This document shows positions 21,499-32,473 of a stretch of 33,432 nt of DNA, piece by piece (position 1 is the stretch's first letter; every line of letters begins with the position of its first letter). Under the pieces are notes generated by a model, which saw only the letters and a program-made list of their open reading frames with translations, was not told the DNA's origin and did no database searches. Location of the stretch: contig CAJVPJ010000228.1 in assembly GCA_910592205.1 (NCBI GenBank), positions 1-33,432 of the forward strand, in the 5' to 3' direction. The DNA comes from Paraglomus occultum. Taxonomy: Eukaryota > Glomeromycota > Glomeromycetes > Paraglomerales > Paraglomeraceae. The translations under genes were made by a program, and so were the position numbers.

Positions 21499-22246
21499 TC
21501 ATGAAGGCAAAATGTCTGGGAGAGGATAATTAGGTCCAAATAGAATATCGTAACTTGGCACTTCATCCGTATTTACTTGCCCGCCATGGATATAAGCCCG
21601 GTGACGATGTAAATGTGGTGTCGTGTTGTAACGAGTATCTCCTTGTTCTGGAGTTACCGCAGAGTAATGTGCCTGATAACATTGTTGATATTTTAAGAGG
21701 AGTTCTGAGAAAAAGGGAGGGAGGGAAAGAGAATCAACAGAATAGAGTAGGTAAGCGAAAACAATACAGCAGGCGCGCAATTGAGTAACCCATACAAGAT
21801 GTGGTTGATAGTATACATCTTGCTACTATCTTCAAAGCTCAACCTTTTTTTTTCTTTAGTTCATTCTTACCTTCATTCCATACAAATCCGTCTCCTTTTC
21901 CAACAACCGCTACGGCTGGCAAATCAAACTCGTCGGGATTTTCGTAAAAATGTATCTCTTCCTCAACCATGCACCTGCACGGAAACACGAAAGTTCTAGC
22001 GAAATGTCTTCTACCACCAAACAATGGTGTTAACAGAGAACGAGAAATAGGCAGACGTAGGTCTTGTGTAGAGTCGGAGTCTGCAAGAAGTGGGTCTGAA
22101 GTGGGAGGCGAGATTTCCGAAGTCGAAGTAGAAGAAGAAGAGTCGAGAGGTGCTGTTTCGGAGGAATTGGTCAGGGTTGTGGCGGTTGCGGTGGTCGTGG
22201 TTGTAGTCGTGGTCGTAGTCGCGGTCGTGGCTGCAGTCGTGGCCAT
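21499..22246 (-). CDS. Unrecognised protein, 193 aa (two exons)
   Basis: Exons (minus) are 22246-21871 and 21704-21499, phase 1, with a GTAAGA donor and a long pyrimidine tract (CCCTCCCTCCCTTTTTCTCAG) at the acceptor. The protein begins with a Thr/Ala-rich low-complexity run (MATTAATTATTTTT), then a Ser/Asp-rich region, then ISRSLLTPLFGGRRHF. A better-defined core follows: EEEIHFYENPDEFDLPAVAV, then GKGDGFVWNE. Exon 2 continues LLLKYQQCYQAHYSAVTPEQ and ends YDILFGPNYPLPDILPS. The clean intron and protein-like core make this a real gene. I do not recognise the family; the GFVWN core loosely recalls an uncharacterised fungal domain, unverified. An upstream exon could exist, because the Fanzor relic ends about 100 nt upstream. 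Confidence 0.7.
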
Positions 22247-22262
22247 AGCAGTCGCTGTGGTT
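22160..22262. repeat. ACC/ACG-type trinucleotide-like repeat encoding poly-Thr
   Basis: Irregular repeats of GTGGTCGT, GTAGTCGT and related units on the plus strand; on the minus strand they encode the Thr/Ala N-terminus of the 193-aa gene. The plus strand gives a poly-Val frame, which is an artefact. Confidence 0.75.
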
Positions 22263-22351
22263 GCAACAGTGATTTCAAGTGGGTGCGGTTGTAGAAGTTT
22301 GAGGTGGCGGATAGAGAGAGGCGGATGGATTGTAACACATCAATAGTAACT

Positions 22352-23230
22352 GCATGATCTCCGGAGAGAATCAAGGCTTCATCGAGCAATGCCCGGAGAA
22401 AGATTCCCCGAGCCAACTTAGGCACTTGTACATCTCGGACCCTCCTATTTTTTGAATGTTCCCACACCAGCTGCAAGTTTTTGACGTGCAGGCCTCATAA
22501 CATGGACCCCCAATTCTTCTGCTTTAGCCAGCAGACGTTGGCGGAATTGATAGTAGCGTTTTACGAGTGACATCTTTCTTGCTTTTCGATTTACAAATAT
22601 TCGATATCCCAAAAGGAGGAATGATAATGGCATCAAATTCGCGCGAAAAATGCGACGCTCTTTTTATGAATTTCACTTTGTAGACGTTTGATTTTTCGAA
22701 AGATTGCCGTATCAAGTCGCAAAGCATGTTTCTTCTTACGGTTTGAACTAGAGGCCGCCCAGTTTGTCCTTTGTGGAAAGTAAATTATCCATGTGTTTGC
22801 ATAGATGAATAGTCGTCCAATGTCGTATTGGCCAATTTTACCTACACCTTTAGTAGGAGAGTACCACGTGAAGGGTGTACGAACGCCAGGATTAATGGAA
22901 ACTGCATTAACAAAACCATCCGCTTGGGTTCGCGGAGTTGTTTTGCGCCTCGCCTCGTAAACCCATGAAAGTTTTCATTCATTCGTTTTGCGAATATATG
23001 TGAGCTTGCAGTCGGACGTCACTCGGTGAGAAACGGGCCACTTGTTGTTCTGCCTTCTCTTCGCGCTTGTCGTCCAGCGTGATAACAGGCTTATGGCGAT
23101 ATGCAGAAAGCATTGATGGGAGGTGACATAAAAGCGGTTCCACGTGCTTTTGAAAAACTCTGCGTCCTTTCGAGAGCGAAATGATAAAGACGAACTGCGC
23201 TGGCGCGTGGTTGATCCGTTAATTATCCCG
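22352..23230 (-). pseudogene. Decayed Fanzor-type (TnpB-like) RuvC nuclease gene
   Basis: Fanzor proteins are eukaryotic relatives of IS605 TnpB, RNA-guided RuvC nucleases carried by transposons. Minus-strand pieces in several frames line up in family order: SFRSRKD (about 23198-23160); a block 22974-22633 with the RuvC-I region VSINPGVRTPFTWYS then GKIGQYDIGRLFIYA; HKKSVAFFAR, a frame change, FDAIIIPPFGISNICKSK; another shift, RYYQFRQRLLAKAEELGVHV; a third shift, YEACTSKTCSWCGNIQKIGG then MYKC (zinc ribbon); and finally LARGIFLRALLDEALI. The RuvC-I Asp of the usual DPG is Asn (codon 22891-22893), the RuvC-II Glu position in the PEF-like motif reads PPF, and the segment around the second zinc CxxC and RuvC-III Asp is missing. 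With at least four frame breaks and a TGA, it cannot encode an active nuclease. Confidence 0.72.
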
Positions 23231-23256
23231 TCCCTAAAATTAATACGCATATTGGT

Positions 23257-23283
23257 TAAAAATAAATAAATAAATAAATAAAA
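23257..23283. repeat. (AAAT)n microsatellite
   Basis: Five to six AAAT units on the plus strand within the broken Fanzor region. Confidence 0.85.
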
Positions 23284-23309
23284 CAGGAAAGATAACAAAA
23301 AAAAAATTT

Positions 23310-23526
23310 TTTTGAAACGATGCCTCGACTTCCCATACGCTAGAACGGCATAATTTATTCCGATATCCGAGTGTCCAGAAATATGACTATCCAGCATTAC
23401 AAGAAATTGTTGCGCTGAATCATTTAATGCTTTATTCCATTCGGCGAAGAATAGATTATTGAATTTGGCAGTAGCTGATTTAGATGCTAGGATCGTATTT
23501 GACGTTCCCGATGACAAGAAAAACAT
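23310..23526 (-). other. Open segment upstream of the Fanzor relic
   Basis: The minus strand reads MFFLSSGTSNTILASKSATA, then FNNLFFAEWNKALNDSAQQF, then ISGHSDIGINYAVLAYGK, a protein-like stretch in the frame that continues through the first part of the relic (23526-22975). It is separated from the recognisable nuclease by a T-rich stretch with an acceptor-like ATTTTAG. It could be the 5' part of the same element or an unrelated gene fragment. No family was recognised. Confidence 0.35.
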
Positions 23527-24475
23527 TGGAAATAAATTAAAAAGTTGGTATGCGATAATTATTGTTATTAGCTTGCCAATGGGAAAGTAAAGAAGACTGA
23601 TTCAATGGAAGAAAAATCCTGACGTCTTTGTGCCGGGCATGATCGAGGCGGTTGATCCAATTATCTTAGATTCCAAAGGCCAGCGGTAAATTTGATATAT
23701 GATACAAGTTCAGGTGTAATAACACTCGAATATTTGACCCCTTAAAGCAGGTCATCCAGTAAAACAAGAAGACAAGTCCGTCATATGATTTTAGCATTAC
23801 AACAGAGATGCTATTTTGTTGCAAATACAGAATATGTGAAAGCAGTATACGCAGAAATTAAAGTAGCTGACATAATTTATAACAGTGGGAAGCAAATGTT
23901 TAAATCATTCATTGTTAAACGCGATGCATGTAACCTGAGAAGTACTTCAAAAACAATATAATGGCGAATTGAAAGGATTTGCAAATAAATATTTATTTGT
24001 TGTTTTAGTTAATCCGGTTTACTATTACATCCCAAAATAGGTATGGCGTCGTATCTACACTAACTTTTCTCACACGACAATTTCTTTATTACAGTAAGGT
24101 TAAGTAAGAACTATGACGAGTCTTTCGTAATGCCGAGCAAACTATTTTTTAGGACCAAACGCGACTTGATCTCAATAAACTCAATTTACAGTAAAAATTT
24201 AGAAAGACGTTGGATTAATTGTAATTATTCACGGCCGGCCTCGAAGTTAATGAAAGGTTTGCGCACAACTCAAAATAGAAGGAAAGTAACGAAATGGGAA
24301 AACTATGCTCACTATTTCAGGTCATTTAACATTTGAAACATGCCCCTTATGGTTTGAATAAAGTGCATCAACAACTAATTTCAATGCATGCAGTAGAATT
24401 CATTGTGTTACGTCAGTAAATAAAAATACGCTCATTCATCCTGATCCATCCTTGCCTTCACTACTTTTTACTATA
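23527..24475. other. Intergenic upstream of SRV2
   Basis: About 950 nt. A plus-strand stretch at about 23595-23687 reads IQWKKNPDVFVPGMIEAVDP then IILDSKGQR and ends at a GTAAAT donor-like site; it has protein-like composition but no partner exon. A 68-codon plus-strand frame at 24130-24336 is basic and unrecognised. No clear promoter element was picked out. Confidence 0.4.
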
Positions 24476-26890
24476 ATGACAGAGTTTCAGGTACGCCCAA
24501 ATTGTCTTTCTTTTTGCGTATACTTTCTTAGTAGTCGCTCTAATTCGGCGTTGCTTCCACGCTACCCATTTCTCTCTGTTCCGCTCCCTGCTTCAGTCTT
24601 TCACAACCTTAATAAAACGTTTAGAAGCCGCAACTTCGCGCCTCGAGGACCTTGCCACCTCAACTGCCTCCGCAGTGGCGGTTACGAATAACCTTGGTCG
24701 TCACCCAGTTGGTGGACAGCCCGCGCCAACCTCATACAGCGTTCCCGCCAGTAATAATGTGACCGAGGAACCGGAGGTGCCTCTCGTGTTAGCTGCTTAT
24801 GATGAGATTATGGAGAATTCTTTGAAGAATTTTGTGGATTTATCGAAGAGTATTGGCGGGCTTGTTGAGGATCAGGTTAGAAAAGAGAGGGAGAATTTGT
24901 GAGCGAGCAAGATGGCTAGATTTATGGGAGTTTGGAGAGAATTGGTCGATGTGATTCTGGCCTGTCAACAAAGTAATTCTCAACTATAAGAGCGCGAAGG
25001 CATGAGACAATACTTGTCGCTCAATCACGCCGTTATCTATAAATCTCAGAGTAATATCGCCAAAACTAATCATTTTGCTGTCTTTTTTTCTTTAAAATCA
25101 GAGCCATTCAGTTGAAGACATTTTTATAGCTCAACGCGACTTTATATATATTGCAACGCAATCCCAAAAACCCAGTCTTTCTTCTGATACGTTTTCCGAA
25201 CTTCTCAAACTTACGCAACAAGCATTAGAGAAAGTATGCGAATACCGTGAGAACAATCGCCCTTCGTCGTTTTTTAATCACCTATCGACTGTGAGTGAAG
25301 GTATAGGCGCATTAGGTTGGGTGACAGTAGAGCCCAGGCCGGCACCATACGTCGGAGATTTAAAAGAAAGTGCGCAATTTTACGCCCATAGGGTTATTCA
25401 AGAGTGGAGAGATCGGTAAGTTTTTTCATTTGAAAGGGAAGAAACAGGAGATTTAGAGGTGCAACGTAGTGAGTATATTTTTGAATAGGCAAGCTTGTCC
25501 TATCGACAAGAGAAACTAATGTTTTGTGGAAGAATCTAACTAGATGACGGTTTTACTTTGTTCAGAGATAGAGCACATGTAGATTGGGCGAACAGTTTTA
25601 TTATTCTTCTCACTGAGTTACAAGGCTATGTTAAAAAGTATCATCCAACTGGGCTGGTCTGGAATCCACAAGTAAGATTACTACAACGAATATCTGAGCG
25701 TTGTTATTGGCGTTTACAATTATCCGATTAAATTTTGTGTCTACATTTTTAATAGGGAGTAGATGCAAAGACATTCATCGGCCGCAAACCCGCTCAGGCT
25801 GGTGTATCTTCTACTTCAGCTCCTCCCCCTCCTCCCCCACCTCCGCCGCCGCCGCCTGTTGAACCATCATCGTCTAGTGGAACATCCGCTGATATGGGAG
25901 CAGTGTTCGCTGAGATTAATAAAGGCGAAGGTATCACTGCTAGCCTGAAGAAAGTTGATAAGAGTCAAATGACACACAAGAATCCTGCATTGAGGGTTAG
26001 TGCAACAGTTGGCGATGTTGGAGGTAAGTTATTTGGACAACAACAATGGCACGCGAAAGAGAGAATGTATTATATAGGTTGCTGTGGTCGTTTGAGAGTC
26101 TATCATTTTTGAATATATTTGGTGGCAAGTAATATTTTATTCGAATCAGGCGAATGTAGTACTCATGTTCATCTGTTTATCCCCAAGCCAAGTCACACAA
26201 GAAAGGCCCGACTGCACCACCCAAGCCAGCTTCGTTGAGTATGAAGAAGCCTCCAAAGACTGCATTGGATGGAAATAAATGGACCATTGTTAGTATACTC
26301 ATCTCTTGTGGACTTGTTCCTGCTGAGCATTAGTGAGCCTGTTATTTACTGATACTTTGCTTATGCAGGAAAATTACGAAAACGATAGTAACGTTATGTT
26401 GGATCAGGCGGCAATCAATCAAACTGTCTATATTTATGGATGTAAGAATTCAACGATCCAAGTAAAAGGCAAGGTCAATACTGTTACAATTGGTGAGTGC
26501 AATACTTCAATTACAACCGGTTGCTGAATAATTACCACAAAATATTAACGTTGTTACTACTGCTTATTCTTAGATTCCTGTCAAAAGACTGGCGTGCTAC
26601 TGGAGTCTGTAGTCGCTGCTGTCGATGTTGTTAATTGCAAATCAGTTCAGCTCCAGATTCTCGGTAAGACGCCGACTATCGCACTTGACAAAACTGACAG
26701 CGGTCAAGTGTTCTTATCATCATCATGTTTGGACGTGGAAATCCTGACTGCCAAGTGCTCTGCCATCAATGTTAACGTTCCCGAAATTGGTGAGAATGGT
26801 GATTATGCTGAGCGGCCAGTACCCGAGCAATTGAAGAGTACAATCGTTGATGGGAAGCTTGTTACCGTTCCCGTTGAGCATACAGGATAA
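24476..26890 (+). CDS. SRV2: Adenylyl cyclase-associated protein CAP/Srv2 (8 exons)
   Basis: CAP binds actin and recycles monomers with cofilin, and in fungi links Ras/adenylyl cyclase signalling to the cortex. Exons: 24476-24490, 24597-24875, 25102-25415, 25566-25671, 25756-26023, 26188-26288, 26369-26492, 26574-26890; phases join to give 507 aa, the usual length. The first coding exon is 15 nt (MTEFQ). The N-terminal cyclase-binding helix reads TLIKRLEAATSRLEDLA. The helical domain contains HLSTVSEGIGALGWVTVEPR and HVDWANSFIILLTELQGYVK. A run of 12 prolines (261-272) precedes a WH2-like segment (MGAVFAEINKGEGITASLKK) ending THKNPALR. The C-terminal beta-helix starts at GNKWTIENYE and includes VYIYGCKNSTIQVKGKVNTV and the tail RPVPEQLKSTIVDGKLVTVP. 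No domain is missing. Confidence 0.96.
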
Positions 26891-27772
26891 AGGGTGTTGG
26901 CGAGTTTAAAAAGGCGGGTAAAATCGTTTGGAATATCTCAGGGGTCCGCAGTAATAGGTTTAATTATGGATACCGAGACTATTTATTGATGTTAAGCAAG
27001 ATAATGATGTTTGATACGATCATTGGGTTGATAGCATAGTAGAGTGTAATTAATGCGCAGTTTTTTATCTTCGATTACCTTTTTATCTACTTATCCGTGA
27101 CATATTAAAAAGAAACAATACCAAGTTATTTATCGAATTTGTTATGCAGCAGCTTTTGTAATTTTGGACGATGATGAGGTTTAGTAGCGTCAAACACGCA
27201 ATTAATGTTAGCAATTTCTGACCCATCCAACGTAAATGTCATTGTAGAGATGCGGAACTACTTGCGAGTATTAAGACTGATCATTAACAGCATCTCACTA
27301 TAGATTTACGAGAATATATTAAAAAAATTCAGCCCAGAAAAGTAATACTAATTACGATAACAAAAATATTGAATTTAATTCGCATCTGTGGCAAAGAGGT
27401 TACATTTATTAATGGCCATGCATCTGATTTTTCCATCGTCAATTCTGACATTTTTTCGCAAATTGGTAAGGCCCTTAGAAGACTTATTTTGTTAGCCTTC
27501 TAAAGGCCAAACTCAATTTCTGGATTAGTCAGGAAAATTAAACGACGAATCCACGGCATTAATGAGTACGGACCTTAAAATGTACTGTGACATTATGTTC
27601 ATGTTCACTTTGTTGCAGCGTTCCTCAGATAACCGGGAGTATTGGTAAACCCCCCATTCCGTAATGAAATTTGCACGTGAGATGCATATATTGACAAAGC
27701 ATTCGCGCGTGGATGTGTTCAAACATTTATTACATTACTCTCCGCATTAAACATAAATATTAGTATACTCTA
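26891..27772. other. Intergenic between convergent SRV2 and AFG3
   Basis: About 880 nt of AT-rich sequence. No coding exon, RNA gene or transposon end was recognised. The minus-strand frame at 27525-27722 is unconvincing. Confidence 0.6.
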
Positions 27773-30220
27773 CTATGTTGACGGTTGACTACTTTCTCCA
27801 TCTCCTTTTTCCGTCGGTGGTGGCGTTTGATCATTTGGTGACTCTGGGTTAACATACTCGTCGTATGGTGTCTTATCTGGGAAGGGTCTTTTCCCTAATA
27901 GTGTATGCATATCTTCCCTGTTAAGAACTTCTTTGGATAATAGCAATTGAGCTACTTTCTCAACTTCGTTCTTCCTCTCAGTCAACAGAGCAACTGTCCT
28001 ATCATACGCACGTGACACTAATTGACGCACTTCATCATCAATCATCCTTGCCGTCTCCTCCGAATATGGTTTCTGAAACTGTGGCTCAGTCTCATTGGAT
28101 CCTTGGAATGACAATGGACCTATATTTGAATTCATTCCGTACGTAGATATCTGCGCATACGCCAACTTCGTTACTTTTTGCAAATCATCCTGCGCTCCCG
28201 TAGTGATAACTCCAAAGAATATTTGCTCGGATACACGTCCGCCAAGAGTCATGCACATGCGGTCGAGTAACTGAGCAGTAGAATATAAATACTGGTCTTT
28301 AGGGAGATATTGAGCATATCCCAACGCACCAATACCCCGTGGAATAATAGACACTTTCAAAAGCGGATCGGCATGCTCAAGATACCATCCGGCTACAGCA
28401 TGTCCTGCTTCGTGATATGCAACTGTCTTCTTTTCTGCAGGTGATAGCACTCGACTCTTTTTTTCTAATCCGGCAATCACCCTTTCAATAGCTTGTTCAA
28501 AATGTTCTTCTTCTACCCACTCGCGATGATATCTGGCCGCAATCAATGCAGCCTCATTACATACGTTAGCGATATCTGCTCCACTAAACCCAGGTGTTAA
28601 TGCTGCTAACTTATTTGATATTCTATCAATGTCTTCTTTTGTTTTTATTGGTTTCAGATGAACTTTGAAGATTGCACTACGTCCTTTAATATCAGGTTTA
28701 TCAATAGCAATGTGTCTATCAAATCGACCAGGGCGCATAAGAGCAGGATCTAATACATCCGGACGGTTGGTACCAGCTAACACTACCACATGTTCGCTCG
28801 ACCCAAATCCGTCCATCTCAACAAGCAACTGATTCAATGTACTTTCTCTCTCGTCATTCCCTCCAAATTGTCCCATTTTACCACGTGACTTACCAATCGC
28901 ATCAATCTCATCAACGAATATGATACAAGGGGCATGCTTCTTAGCATTAGCAAACAAATCACGCACACGCGATGGACCCACACCAACAAACATCTCCACG
29001 AATTCACTTCCTGATACACTCAGAAAAGGTACTCCCGCTTCACCCGCTGTAGCTTTCGCAAGAAGAGTCTTTCCTGTACCAGGCGGACCACTGAGAATAG
29101 CTCCCTTGGGTATCTTGGCACCCAATCTCTCATAGGCTGTCGGATCTTTGAGAAATTTAACAAATTCCATAATTTCCTCCTTTGCTTCATCCATGCCAGC
29201 GACATCCTTAAATTTAACTTTCACGTCAGTTTCCTGATTAAACAATTTGGCCTTTGATTTTCCTATACCAAAGATCCCTTGAGAGCCAGCTGCTCCACCA
29301 GCTCTCCTTGTAATATAGAAAAGAGCACCAGCAAGTAATAGCGTCGGCGCGAAATGTAATAGAGTGCTCATAACGCTAATCTCGTCATGATAAGCAACGG
29401 GAATACGTTCCGAAGGTAAAATGTTCAATTCGTTCTGTGCCTCATCCAGTTTTCTCTCAAATGCCTCGATAGAACCAATGCTAAAGTAATACGTAGCTCC
29501 AGGAACAGTAGGCGCATTAGGATACATCTGGCCTGTTGCATTAGAATGTAGATATACTCTCACTTTTTTTCTATTTATTACAACTAACTTATCTACCAGT
29601 CCCTTCTCCAAAAATGCAGTTCGAAATTCTTGCCATGTGATCTCCCTCGAATTGTCGCCTCCACCGACTACTCTATATAGAATGTATGCGGAAAATATTA
29701 AGGGAAGTAGTGTATTCGCATTCAGCGTCATAGTCCAGATTTCCTTTGGTTGTGGAGGTGGTTTAGGAGGCGTGTTCTCAGCGCCCAACTTCGGCTTTGG
29801 TTCAGAACCATTCCGCACAGGCGGCGCTTGCCCACGTCCTTTATTGAAAAAATTCTCGAATCCCTTGGGAACTTTTGTTTTAGCTTTGATTTCTTCAGGG
29901 TTTTTGCTGCTGCCTCCCTTATTGTCTGTGAAGAAGCCTCCATCTGCGTTGGAGGGTTGATCTCTTTTTTGCTCTGCGTTGGGTGACTGATCTTTCTTAT
30001 GTTCTGCGTTGGGCGGTTGATCTTTATTATGCTCTGCTTCAGTGGCATATTTCCTGCGTTGATCTCTACTAACAAAAAATTCTGAACAAGTAATTTCTAA
30101 TTGATTACGGGTTAGTGGTGTTGTTGTCTTGCCAGAGAAAACGCCGCGTATGAGCATGCGCGTTCTGTTCGACGATTGAGTTCTGGTTAGGCGGTAATAG
30201 CGTGCTATATAAGCATTCAT
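27773..30220 (-). CDS. AFG3: Mitochondrial m-AAA protease subunit Afg3 (single exon)
   Basis: This inner-membrane ATP-dependent zinc protease degrades misfolded membrane proteins and matures mitochondrial ribosomal proteins. The 815-aa frame has no intron. The basic, Arg-rich N-terminus fits a mitochondrial presequence, followed by three imperfect 10-residue repeats ([10 protein letters not shown] type, 62-91) and a Pro/Lys linker. Transmembrane segments are at about 169-184 and 285-303, flanking the intermembrane-space domain. The AAA module has Walker A GPPGTGKT (377-384), pore loop MFVG (409-412), Walker B IIFVDEID (432-439) and the SRH with RPGRFDR (495-501). The peptidase motif HEAGH is at 602-606. 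The end LLGKRPF resembles yeast Afg3 more than Yta12. All catalytic residues are intact. Lack of introns contrasts with every other large gene in the window. Confidence 0.96.
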   Translation of the reverse strand: MNAYIARYYRLTRTQSSNRTRMLIRGVFSGKTTTPLTRNQLEITCSEFFVSRDQRRKYATEAEHNKDQPPNAEHKKDQSPNAEQKRDQPSNADGGFFTDNKGGSSKNPEEIKAKTKVPKGFENFFNKGRGQAPPVRNGSEPKPKLGAENTPPKPPPQPKEIWTMTLNANTLLPLIFSAYILYRVVGGGDNSREITWQEFRTAFLEKGLVDKLVVINRKKVRVYLHSNATGQMYPNAPTVPGATYYFSIGSIEAFERKLDEAQNELNILPSERIPVAYHDEISVMSTLLHFAPTLLLAGALFYITRRAGGAAGSQGIFGIGKSKAKLFNQETDVKVKFKDVAGMDEAKEEIMEFVKFLKDPTAYERLGAKIPKGAILSGPPGTGKTLLAKATAGEAGVPFLSVSGSEFVEMFVGVGPSRVRDLFANAKKHAPCIIFVDEIDAIGKSRGKMGQFGGNDERESTLNQLLVEMDGFGSSEHVVVLAGTNRPDVLDPALMRPGRFDRHIAIDKPDIKGRSAIFKVHLKPIKTKEDIDRISNKLAALTPGFSGADIANVCNEAALIAARYHREWVEEEHFEQAIERVIAGLEKKSRVLSPAEKKTVAYHEAGHAVAGWYLEHADPLLKVSIIPRGIGALGYAQYLPKDQYLYSTAQLLDRMCMTLGGRVSEQIFFGVITTGAQDDLQKVTKLAYAQISTYGMNSNIGPLSFQGSNETEPQFQKPYSEETARMIDDEVRQLVSRAYDRTVALLTERKNEVEKVAQLLLSKEVLNREDMHTLLGKRPFPDKTPYDEYVNPESPNDQTPPPTEKGDGESSQPST
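29948..30037 (-). repeat. Three tandem 30-bp repeats in the AFG3 5' coding region
   Basis: Encodes [20 protein letters not shown] and [10 protein letters not shown] in tandem between the presumed presequence and the first membrane segment. Hydrophilic and probably disordered. This is not a known feature of the family. Confidence 0.85.
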
Positions 30221-31678
30221 TATATGCAGAATAATGATGGGGAGGTAATGGGTTAAAAGAGAATGTTCTAAAATCCGCTAGAGCATTCATGAAAAGAAAG
30301 AAACTGGAGAGTAGCCTCAAAATTTGTTGCGGACGCGTGACTTTTGTATTACATCTCCCGATCACGTTTTCGTTGATAATACTTCTCGTATTTATATGTT
30401 TGTTCATTTAAATATAACGACAGTAACGACCTTTAAGTTAGGCTTTGCTACTCACAAGCTAATGTAATCGGTAGACCTAATCTTAACTCGACGGTTCTTT
30501 TCCCTCGAGCTAATTTTCTATTCCCTTCCCCTATTACTGAGACCTATGACCGATGGGTACTTCAGGGAAAGAATGGTCTTTACTAAAAATATATTAATAA
30601 AAATTTTCATATGGTTGTGTGTAATTTTTTTACTATTTTTATATGCTAATGATAGTAATTAGAGTATAAGATGGTATATTTTCCCAGATTATACCATAAA
30701 TTGCTCCAGTTTATTCTGATCTCAGAACTGTTCAGTCAGATTTACTGTATTTGTAGAATACCATGGTAAAGATGTCATCGCTCATTTGTAATATCAATGT
30801 CAAAGAAAATACCCATATTTGCATTGATCGAGACTAATCCCCATATTATACACCATTCCCAATTGGCAACAGTCGTGCTAGTATAAAACTGTCAGAATAA
30901 TAGCGCGCATGAAGAATTGAATTCTTGATTACAACGACACCCTTCTAAATGCAAACCTCGGGACCGAGTGCTGCGTTGCATTTATGGGAGTGTCGCATTT
31001 ATGGAGGGTATCTATCAGCAAAGACATCTTAATTATTACAGATTTTACTTTCTCGCCAACTTTATGTAAAAGATTTGGATATAAACATTTCCTAATTGTC
31101 AACTAATAATTAAATTATAAATGTCTTTACGCGTTTTCTAGACTTTAGCGCCCCATAAACACTCACTATTGAGGTTTTATTACTATCATTGTCAGTTTCT
31201 TTCCTTTTCACGATTAGAGCTAGTAACAATGCTCCATAAAGAATTCTTTTCCCAGTAAAGAATGTTGGTACGCGCAAATAAGATTTGATTAATATTGTAT
31301 TCAGTCTTGCTATTAAACTATTGCTACTGCTTTATCATTTTCTGCAAAAATTAACATTACTATTGCGGAAATTACGGGAGTTGCGTTTACAGAAATATAT
31401 CTATTAGAGCGGGACTGCAATTGCAGAAAAACGGGTGATTGCATCTATTCACGTGCTTATGTCGCTGTATAACCTTTGTTGAGTGCGTTGTGCTTTATTA
31501 TGTTAAATAAAATAAATGTGCAAAAAGCAACGTGGCGACTATAAATACCTACCGTTTTTCTCTTTGAGAGACCATTAACGCAAAAAGTGATATCACGTCC
31601 AACAAAAGGAATTTTCTTTCTTTTTTTCTTTTCCGTTAGACCTTACGATCTAAACATTACCGCGTTATAGTATTCTTT
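30221..31678. other. Intergenic upstream of AFG3
   Basis: About 1.46 kb, strongly AT-rich, presumed to include the AFG3 promoter. No coding exon or RNA gene was recognised. It ends at the TA dinucleotide (31679-31680) that borders the inverted-repeat element. Confidence 0.6.
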
Positions 31679-31680
31679 TA

Positions 31681-31847
31681 CAGTAGCGGTCATAAGTATC
31701 CGAACGGTTGTATCACCTAAACGTACATAATAATAGCTTATTAAATTTTCCAGGCAAAAGGTTTATGACAATGCCTGATCACACGTACAATTTCAGCTCG
31801 AGCGAATGTTTCCAGCAAATTCTCCAAACATTTGATATTTTGTTTCG
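31681..31847. repeat. Left terminal inverted repeat
   Basis: Starts CAGTAGCGGTCATAAGTATC and matches the reverse complement of 32254-32420 at 159 of 167 positions by hand alignment. Confidence 0.9.
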
Positions 31848-31904
31848 AAAACGTATGGAAACATATGAAAACATATCAAAATCGCATTCGCTTATTTCGA
31901 ACTT

Positions 31905-32217
31905 AAACTTCAAAAATTCATATCTCTACACGTTTCTAATCGATTTTCATAATCCTTTTTTCCTTTTGCTTATCTAAGCCATCTCTACATGGTTTTTGGA
32001 ACATCTGGTCGAATTATGAAACTATTGTTACTATAAAAGGAAACAGATGCGCATTATAACTCTTAGAGTCGTCATGTTGCACGCTTATTTGCATTTCGTA
32101 GTAGCAATCACGCTATAATTCCCCCAAGATTATAACCATAATTATGGCTGGTTCAAAGAATAAAAAAGAATACAAAATGTTGTTAGAAAAACATCGAGAT
32201 ATGAATTTTTGAAGTTT
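31905..32217. repeat. Inner inverted pair within the 740-bp element
   Basis: A 22-nt sequence at 31905-31926 (AAACTTCAAAAATTCATATC followed by TC) recurs in perfect inverted form at 32196-32217. It is not continuous with the outer arms, so the element has two nested inverted pairs. Confidence 0.8.
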
Positions 32218-32253
32218 TATGGTTGGCATCGCATAGAGGGGTGTAGTATAGTC

Positions 32254-32420
32254 CGATACAAAATATCAAATGTTTGGAGAATTTGCTGGAAACATCCGCT
32301 CGAGCTGAAATTTTACGTGTGATCAGGCATTGTCATAAACCTTTTGTCTGGAAAATTTAACGAGCTATTATTATGTACATTCAGGTGATACAACCGTTCG
32401 GATACTTATGACCGCTACTG
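32254..32420. repeat. Right terminal inverted repeat
   Basis: Reverse complement of the left arm; ends ...GACCGCTACTG followed by TA. Confidence 0.9.
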
Positions 32421-32473
32421 TATATATAATGTTTGTTTATATTTTTCCACCCTTCTTTGAATTAATTCTCATT

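Larger units (their letters stand above)
31681..32420. mobile_element. 740-bp Tc1/mariner-type element with 167-bp terminal inverted repeats
   Basis: Arms 31681-31847 and 32254-32420 are inverted copies with no gaps and 8 mismatches over 167 nt (about 95% identity). The tips read CAGTAGCGGTCATAAGTATC, of Tc1/mariner type, and each end is flanked by TA (31679-31680 and 32421-32422), the expected target duplication. The roughly 400-bp centre encodes no intact transposase, so this behaves like a non-autonomous (MITE-like) element. A second inverted pair lies inside. A decayed DD34E transposase starts 53 nt beyond the right tip. Confidence 0.85.

Noticed and set aside
22171-22346. Poly-Val plus-strand frame and Pro/Arg/Leu-rich minus-strand frame
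   Set aside because: Alternative readings of the repeat that encodes the Thr-rich N-terminus of the 193-aa gene.
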